From assembly GCA_903920925.1 (NCBI GenBank), contig CAIXOA010000044.1, positions 1 to 8,295 on the forward strand: 8,295 bases of DNA, in the 5' to 3' direction. Position 1 is the stretch's first letter, and each line of letters opens with the position of its first letter. This stretch comes from an uncultured Microcaldota archaeon. GTDB taxonomy: Archaea > Micrarchaeota > Micrarchaeia > Anstonellales > Bilamarchaeaceae. Positions 4,966 to 8,295 of this stretch are shown here, one piece after another. Below the pieces are notes generated by a model. That model ran no database searches, was not told the DNA's origin, and was given only the letters and a program-made list of their open reading frames with translations. A program made the translations under genes and the position numbers.

Positions 4966-5511
4966 ATGGAATTCGGATACAAGGTCTACATGCTGGTGAT
5001 GGCGCTTTTCACGCTTCCCATATTCATCACCCCCTTCCTTGCTGCTGCCGGCAATCCCGCGGCAGGCCCGCTCTACTCGTTCTACAGCCTCACCTGCCAC
5101 CAGTTCGTCTCGCGCTCCATCTGCTATTTTCCGGCTGCGGGCATAAGCGACTGCAGCGAAGTGCAGGCGCATTACCGCGCCTATGAAGTGGAAAAGAACG
5201 GCCTAACCGGCTATCCGTTCCCGGTCTGCGCCAGGGACATCGGCATATATGGTGCCGCCCTGCTCAGCGGAATCCTCATATTCCTGCTGAAGAAAACGGA
5301 CGTGGGCATGGTCCCGAACCCCATCTGGTTCATAATCGCCCTGATCCCGATAGGGCTGGACGGTGGCACGCAGCTCATCGGCTTGCGCGAAAGCACAAAT
5401 TTCCTGCGCCTCCTCACCGGCGCAATCGCGGGCTTCGCCTTCTCCTTCTACTGCATCCCGCTGCTCAACCGCGCGTTCCCCAACATCAAAAAGAAAAAGG
5501 GCCTACTTTAG
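4966..5511 (+). CDS. DUF2085 family integral membrane protein
   Basis: The function is unknown. The 181-residue protein has four likely membrane helices at about 6-28, 93-109, 117-139 and 147-166, and a basic KKKK tail. Family marks are C44-H-Q with R50-S nearby, PVCARDIGIY at 86-95, and GLDGGTQLIGLRESTNFLRLLTG at 130-152, where D132, Q136, R141, N145 and R148 follow the DUF2085 pattern. C44, C53, C63 and C88 in the segment between helices 1 and 2 could bind a metal or form disulfides; that is inference. The ATG at 4966 is chosen because it lies just after the upstream stop and just before the first helix; GTG at 4960 is an in-frame alternative. It is translationally coupled to the phosphoribosyltransferase gene. 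Its last nine bases overlap the end of the convergent aCPSF1 gene. Confidence 0.88.
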   Translation: MEFGYKVYMLVMALFTLPIFITPFLAAAGNPAAGPLYSFYSLTCHQFVSRSICYFPAAGISDCSEVQAHYRAYEVEKNGLTGYPFPVCARDIGIYGAALLSGILIFLLKKTDVGMVPNPIWFIIALIPIGLDGGTQLIGLRESTNFLRLLTGAIAGFAFSFYCIPLLNRAFPNIKKKKGLL

Positions 5512-7398
5512 CCTTATCGCTTCCAGGTTCAGCGGCGCCCTGGCCTCCCTCTTCAGGGCGGAACCCGCGGCGCGCGCAAGCTCGTCCGCCTTGTTCCAGT
5601 CCCCGTGCATCGTGAAGACGCGCTCGGGGGTGGGCCTCAGGTTGTTCAGGAAGGCCATCAGCTGGTGGCGGTCGCTGTGCCCGGAGAACCCCTCAACGGT
5701 CTCCACGCGCATCTTTATGTTCATTATCTTGGTCCTCCCGTCGTCCCCCATGGTCGGGATTTCCCTCATCCCCCTCTGTATCTTGTGCCCGAGGGAGAGC
5801 GGGCTCTGGTAGCCCACGAATATCAGCGTGTTCTTCTCATTCTCTGCCATCAGGTTGAGATACTCCACCGAAGGCCCGCCGTTCATCATTCCCGACGGAG
5901 CTATTATGACGCTCGGCTCCCCGTTCACAATCGCTTCCTTGTCCTGGCCCTTCGCCACCTTCAGCATCGGCGACTCGAACGGGCTGTTGTTGGACAATAT
6001 CCTCCTCTCTATGCTTTCCCGCAGGTACTCGGGATACGCAGTGTGTATTGCCGAAGTCTCCATGACCATTCCGTCTATGTAAACCGGGAGGTTGAAGTTC
6101 GGGTCCCTCCTCGCGTAATCCTCGAGCACGAGCATTATCTCCTGGCTCCTTCCCACCGCGAAAACGGGTATGAGGACCTTTCCGCCCTTCGCCGCCGTTT
6201 CTTTTATTATGTTGACCAGCCTGTCCTCCATCTCCCTCCTGTTCGAAGTCACGTCGTTCTTGGCACCGTAGGTGCTCTCCAGGAACAGCGTCTCTATCCT
6301 CGGGAAGTATGTGTTCGCGGGCTCGAACAATTTTGTATAGCCGAATTTCATGTCCCCGCTGTAAACGAGGTTGTGGAGCCCCTCGCCTATGTGCAGGTGC
6401 ACCATCGCGCTGCCGATTATGTGGCCCGCGTTGTAGAGCGTCATCTTTATCTCCGGGGTGATGTCCACCACTTCCCCGTACTCCACCGGGATTATCCTCC
6501 GCAATTCTTTTTGAATATCCTTCTTCCCGTAGGGCGGGTCCACGCCCAGGGATTTCTTCGACAGGTCCACGTAGTCCGTCTGCAGCAGCGCCATCAATTC
6601 GCGCGTAGGCGGGGTGCAATAGACCGGGCCGTCGTATCCGTACGCATAAAGGTACGGGAGGAAGCCCATGTGGTCCATGTGCGAGTGGCTGATTATCACC
6701 GCGTCCAGCTCGTCCAGAGCGAACCCCATGAAATTGAGGAACGGATACGCCTTGGTCGGCTCGCCAACCACCGGGTTTATCCCCACATCTATGAGTATCC
6801 TGCTGTGGGGCGTCTGCACGAGCATGCAGCTCCGTCCCACCTCCCGGAATGCGCCGAGCATCACCGCGCGCACCCAGTCGCTTCCGGGCGGCGGCTGGCA
6901 GATTTTCTTTCCCACGCCCAGGAGGAACTTTTTCCTGTCCTCCGCGTCCGCGATGAACCCTTTCCGTATGCCCCTTATCGTTGAAGATGTTATCGTCGGG
7001 CTCCTCAGCACGACCGGGGACCATCCCGTCCTGGTTATTATCTCCTTCAGCACCACGCCGCCCTTCCCTATCACGAGCCCGGGCTTGAGCGCCTCTATGA
7101 AGACTTCGGAAAATATCGAGGAGAAGTTTATGGACGCGACCACCGCATCCTTCGGCACGATGGACTCTATCTCCTTCTTCGCCTTCTCGATGTCCATGAG
7201 CTTGCTCTGGTCCACGCGGACGCTGACCTTCTTGCGCACGGCGCCGGCGAGCTGCTTTATGAGCTGGTCGTTCTTGTAGAAGGCGTCGATGTTCCTGACA
7301 TATATGACTATGTTCAGCCCTTCCGATTCCACCTTGGTTATGCCGCATTCCGCAGGCATTATCTCTGATACGGTTTTCTCTATATCCTTCTGTTGCAC
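5503..7398 (-). CDS. aCPSF1, KH-domain metallo-beta-lactamase/beta-CASP ribonuclease
   Basis: This is the archaeal homologue of CPSF73, an RNA endo- and exonuclease that trims transcript 3' ends after U-rich tracts and acts in transcription termination. The 631 residues give the full family architecture. The N-terminal KH-like region (about 1-150) has GLVIGKGG at 107-114. The metallo-beta-lactamase fold has the zinc motif HSHMDH at 238-243, H326 in GHIIGS and D349 in SGDM. The beta-CASP region has motif A FLESTYG (372-378), motif B H574 in FSGHSD and motif C H598 in MHGD. All catalytic residues are present. Translation starts at GTG (7398), fixed by GGTGAT three bases upstream. It follows psmB by 56 bases on the same strand. 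psmB-aCPSF1 adjacency is known in other archaea, for example in Methanothermobacter. Confidence 0.97.
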   Translation of the reverse strand: MQQKDIEKTVSEIMPAECGITKVESEGLNIVIYVRNIDAFYKNDQLIKQLAGAVRKKVSVRVDQSKLMDIEKAKKEIESIVPKDAVVASINFSSIFSEVFIEALKPGLVIGKGGVVLKEIITRTGWSPVVLRSPTITSSTIRGIRKGFIADAEDRKKFLLGVGKKICQPPPGSDWVRAVMLGAFREVGRSCMLVQTPHSRILIDVGINPVVGEPTKAYPFLNFMGFALDELDAVIISHSHMDHMGFLPYLYAYGYDGPVYCTPPTRELMALLQTDYVDLSKKSLGVDPPYGKKDIQKELRRIIPVEYGEVVDITPEIKMTLYNAGHIIGSAMVHLHIGEGLHNLVYSGDMKFGYTKLFEPANTYFPRIETLFLESTYGAKNDVTSNRREMEDRLVNIIKETAAKGGKVLIPVFAVGRSQEIMLVLEDYARRDPNFNLPVYIDGMVMETSAIHTAYPEYLRESIERRILSNNSPFESPMLKVAKGQDKEAIVNGEPSVIIAPSGMMNGGPSVEYLNLMAENEKNTLIFVGYQSPLSLGHKIQRGMREIPTMGDDGRTKIMNIKMRVETVEGFSGHSDRHQLMAFLNNLRPTPERVFTMHGDWNKADELARAAGSALKREARAPLNLEAIRLK

Positions 7399-7401
7399 TA
7401 A

Positions 7402-7407
7402 ATCACC
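7402..7407 (-). promoter_or_regulatory. ribosome binding site of aCPSF1, fixing a GTG start
   Basis: GGTGAT on the minus strand, within AAGGTGATTTA, matches the archaeal anti-Shine-Dalgarno sequence at six positions. It lies three bases before the GTG at 7398. It is the main reason to accept the non-ATG start. Confidence 0.75.
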
Positions 7408-7418
7408 TTGCCGGATTG

Positions 7419-7443
7419 CGCCGGCTGTGCCGGCGTTCCGCCG
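7419..7443. repeat. overlapping hairpins between psmB and aCPSF1
   Basis: CGCCGGC (7419-7425) and GCCGGCG (7429-7435) form a perfect seven-pair stem with a three-base loop. CGGCG (7431-7435) can instead pair with CGCCG (7439-7443). The two stems share 7431-7435 and cannot form together. They lie between the psmB stop (7455) and the aCPSF1 ribosome binding site (7407-7402). They may partly terminate the transcript, guide processing or modulate aCPSF1 translation; no T-run follows. Confidence 0.45.
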
Positions 7444-7454
7444 AAGCTATGCCT

Positions 7455-8087
7455 TCACTGGCCCGAATGCTTCTTTACGAAATCCTTTTCCGTGAACGTT
7501 TCGATGCCGTGGGGCGTTATGATGAGGATGTCCACCCCCTCGCCGCTGCCGGCGTCCCTCTTTATCGCCGCCCCCACCGCCCTGGCGGCAATGGGTGCGT
7601 TGTCCTTGACGCTTCCGTCCCTTATGAACATCTCTTCCAATACTCCCATCGCTATCGGGGAGCCGCTTCCCGTCGCGGTGATGTCCTCCTCCGTCACTCC
7701 GCCCAGCATGTCCACGCTGTACACATGCGGTTTTTCGTCCACGCCCCCGACCAGGAGCTGGACATAGAACGGGTAGTACTTGTAGTTTGCGAGTATGTTG
7801 GCCAATAGGGTTGACGCCGCCTCCACGGTCATCTTCCTGGAGTGCTTCAGCTCGTAGAGCTTTATCTCGGACTGCATCCAGCGCACGAGCGTCTGCGCGT
7901 CGCCCACGCCACCCGCGATGGTCATGCCGATGCGGTCGCTTATCATGTGTATCTTCGGGGTCTTCTTGTTCGCGATGTAGTACCCCATGGTCGCCCTGCG
8001 GTCGCTCGCCAGGATTACGCCATCCTTGCAAACAAGCCCTACGGTCGTAGTCCCTGTCTTCTTTATCTGGTTCTTCATTTCGTCCAT
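7455..8087 (-). CDS. psmB: 20S proteasome beta subunit
   Basis: This is the catalytic subunit of the archaeal 20S proteasome, which degrades unfolded proteins in the cytosol with alpha subunits and an AAA ATPase encoded elsewhere. A 12-residue propeptide ends in Gly; cleavage before TTTVGLV exposes the N-terminal nucleophile Thr. In mature numbering T1, D17 (in SDRRATMG) and K33 (in TPKI) are all in place. IAGGVGDAQ and GSGSPIAMGVLEE are further family signatures. The 210-residue length is normal. The ATG at 8087 is fixed by GGTGA four bases upstream (8096-8092). A palindromic TATA box centred at 8132.5 implies a leader of about 19 bases. It is co-directional with aCPSF1 and divergent from a partial membrane protein gene sharing the same promoter. 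Confidence 0.97.
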   Translation of the reverse strand: MDEMKNQIKKTGTTTVGLVCKDGVILASDRRATMGYYIANKKTPKIHMISDRIGMTIAGGVGDAQTLVRWMQSEIKLYELKHSRKMTVEAASTLLANILANYKYYPFYVQLLVGGVDEKPHVYSVDMLGGVTEEDITATGSGSPIAMGVLEEMFIRDGSVKDNAPIAARAVGAAIKRDAGSGEGVDILIITPHGIETFTEKDFVKKHSGQ

Positions 8088-8121
8088 TTGCTCACCAAAA
8101 GTAGTTAGAACTCTTTATGAT

Positions 8122-8143
8122 GTAAGGATTTATAAATACTTAC
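8122..8143. promoter_or_regulatory. palindromic bidirectional TATA promoter between psmB and the membrane protein gene
   Basis: TTTATAAA (8129-8136) is a self-complementary TATA box. It is the core of a 22-base palindrome in which ten of eleven base pairs match, with outer arms GTAAG (8122-8126) and CTTAC (8139-8143). The centre is 25.5 bases before the plus-strand ATG at 8158, which implies a leaderless mRNA. It is about 45 bases before the psmB ATG, leaving room for the short leader with its GGTGA site. One TATA box probably serves both directions; the outer arms may bind a dimeric regulator. Confidence 0.65.
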
Positions 8144-8157
8144 GCGGCGGTTTTCTT

Positions 8158-8295
8158 ATGGGAGACAGAATAATCATAATCGACAGGGATGACCGTGACC
8201 GGACTCCGCCTCCAATCCATCCGTGGGAAAGAACCATGTGGCTTTTTGTCATCACAATTATGCTAGTAATATTCTTTTATTTTCTGATTATTGAC
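8158..8295 (+). CDS. partial gene, small membrane-anchored protein of unknown function
   Basis: The frame opens at ATG 8158 and stays open to the window end (46 codons), so the 3' end is missing. Residues 1-26 are hydrophilic and charged, with IIIIDRDDRDRTPPP near the start. Residues about 27-44, from MWLFVITIMLVIFF onward, form one hydrophobic helix, giving a signal anchor with a short N-terminal segment and the rest beyond the membrane. No family is recognised. The ATG sits 25.5 bases from the centre of the TTTATAAA box, as in leaderless archaeal genes, which supports this start. It is divergent from psmB. Confidence 0.65.
   Translation, partial: MGDRIIIIDRDDRDRTPPPIHPWERTMWLFVITIMLVIFFYFLIID

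Noticed and set aside
5605..6984. A 459-codon plus-strand frame, and a 503-codon minus-strand frame at 5837-7348, over aCPSF1
   Set aside because: Both overlap a complete aCPSF1 gene with every catalytic motif. Their translations are low-complexity shadows without domains.
8116..8123. TGATG-like bases near psmB, and GTGATGATT near 2200, as box C elements of a C/D guide RNA
   Set aside because: No matching D box or paired C'/D' boxes at suitable distance. The second lies at the nop5 start, where it is better explained as a ribosome binding site.

Overview
The window comes from an archaeon. It encodes an archaeal-type tryptophanyl-tRNA synthetase, a Nop5/Nop58-family box C/D RNP protein, pyruvoyl-dependent arginine decarboxylase, the KH/beta-CASP ribonuclease aCPSF1 and a 20S proteasome beta subunit. 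TATA-like boxes lie about 26 bases from several start codons, which fits leaderless or short-leader transcription, and some genes carry GGTGA-type ribosome binding sites. The DNA is moderately GC-rich with G/C-ending codons. The phylum cannot be fixed from this sequence. The short Nop5 and the Lys/Ala/Pro-rich tail on a small protein would fit a DPANN-type genome, but that is inference.

Layout. At the left end are short, ambiguous gene ends and a tRNA-Pro(UGG) on the minus strand. Positions 230-3332 form a minus-strand cluster read in the order trpS, nop5-like, metallophosphoesterase, GNAT acetyltransferase. trpS and nop5 abut or overlap, and the last two genes almost touch. Divergent from trpS is a pyruvoyl-dependent arginine decarboxylase (3394-3942, plus). 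It converges on an unrecognised, very basic Pro/Met/Arg-repeat protein (3999-4376, minus), with a hairpin terminator between them. Divergent from that gene is a plus-strand pair: a purine-type phosphoribosyltransferase and a DUF2085 membrane protein. The DUF2085 gene overlaps, tail to tail, the end of a minus-strand psmB-aCPSF1 pair (proteasome beta subunit, then RNA 3'-end-processing nuclease). The psmB promoter is shared with an incomplete, divergent gene for a small membrane-anchored protein that runs off the right end.

How the genes relate. Most are housekeeping functions: translation (trpS, tRNA-Pro), RNA modification and RNA ends (nop5, aCPSF1), protein turnover (psmB), and agmatine supply for polyamines and tRNA-Ile agmatidine (arginine decarboxylase). 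No defence system, mobile element or CRISPR array is visible.

The most interesting signals are these. (1) The Nop5 protein has lost the fibrillarin-binding N-terminal domain and carries a Gly/Arg/Phe-rich tail in its place. (2) Three promoters have inverted repeats centred exactly on the TATA box, one of them a bidirectional promoter for the proteasome beta gene and a novel membrane protein. (3) A Pro/Met/Arg-repeat protein with an amphipathic start and a poly-Lys end contains a perfect 32-base internal repeat.
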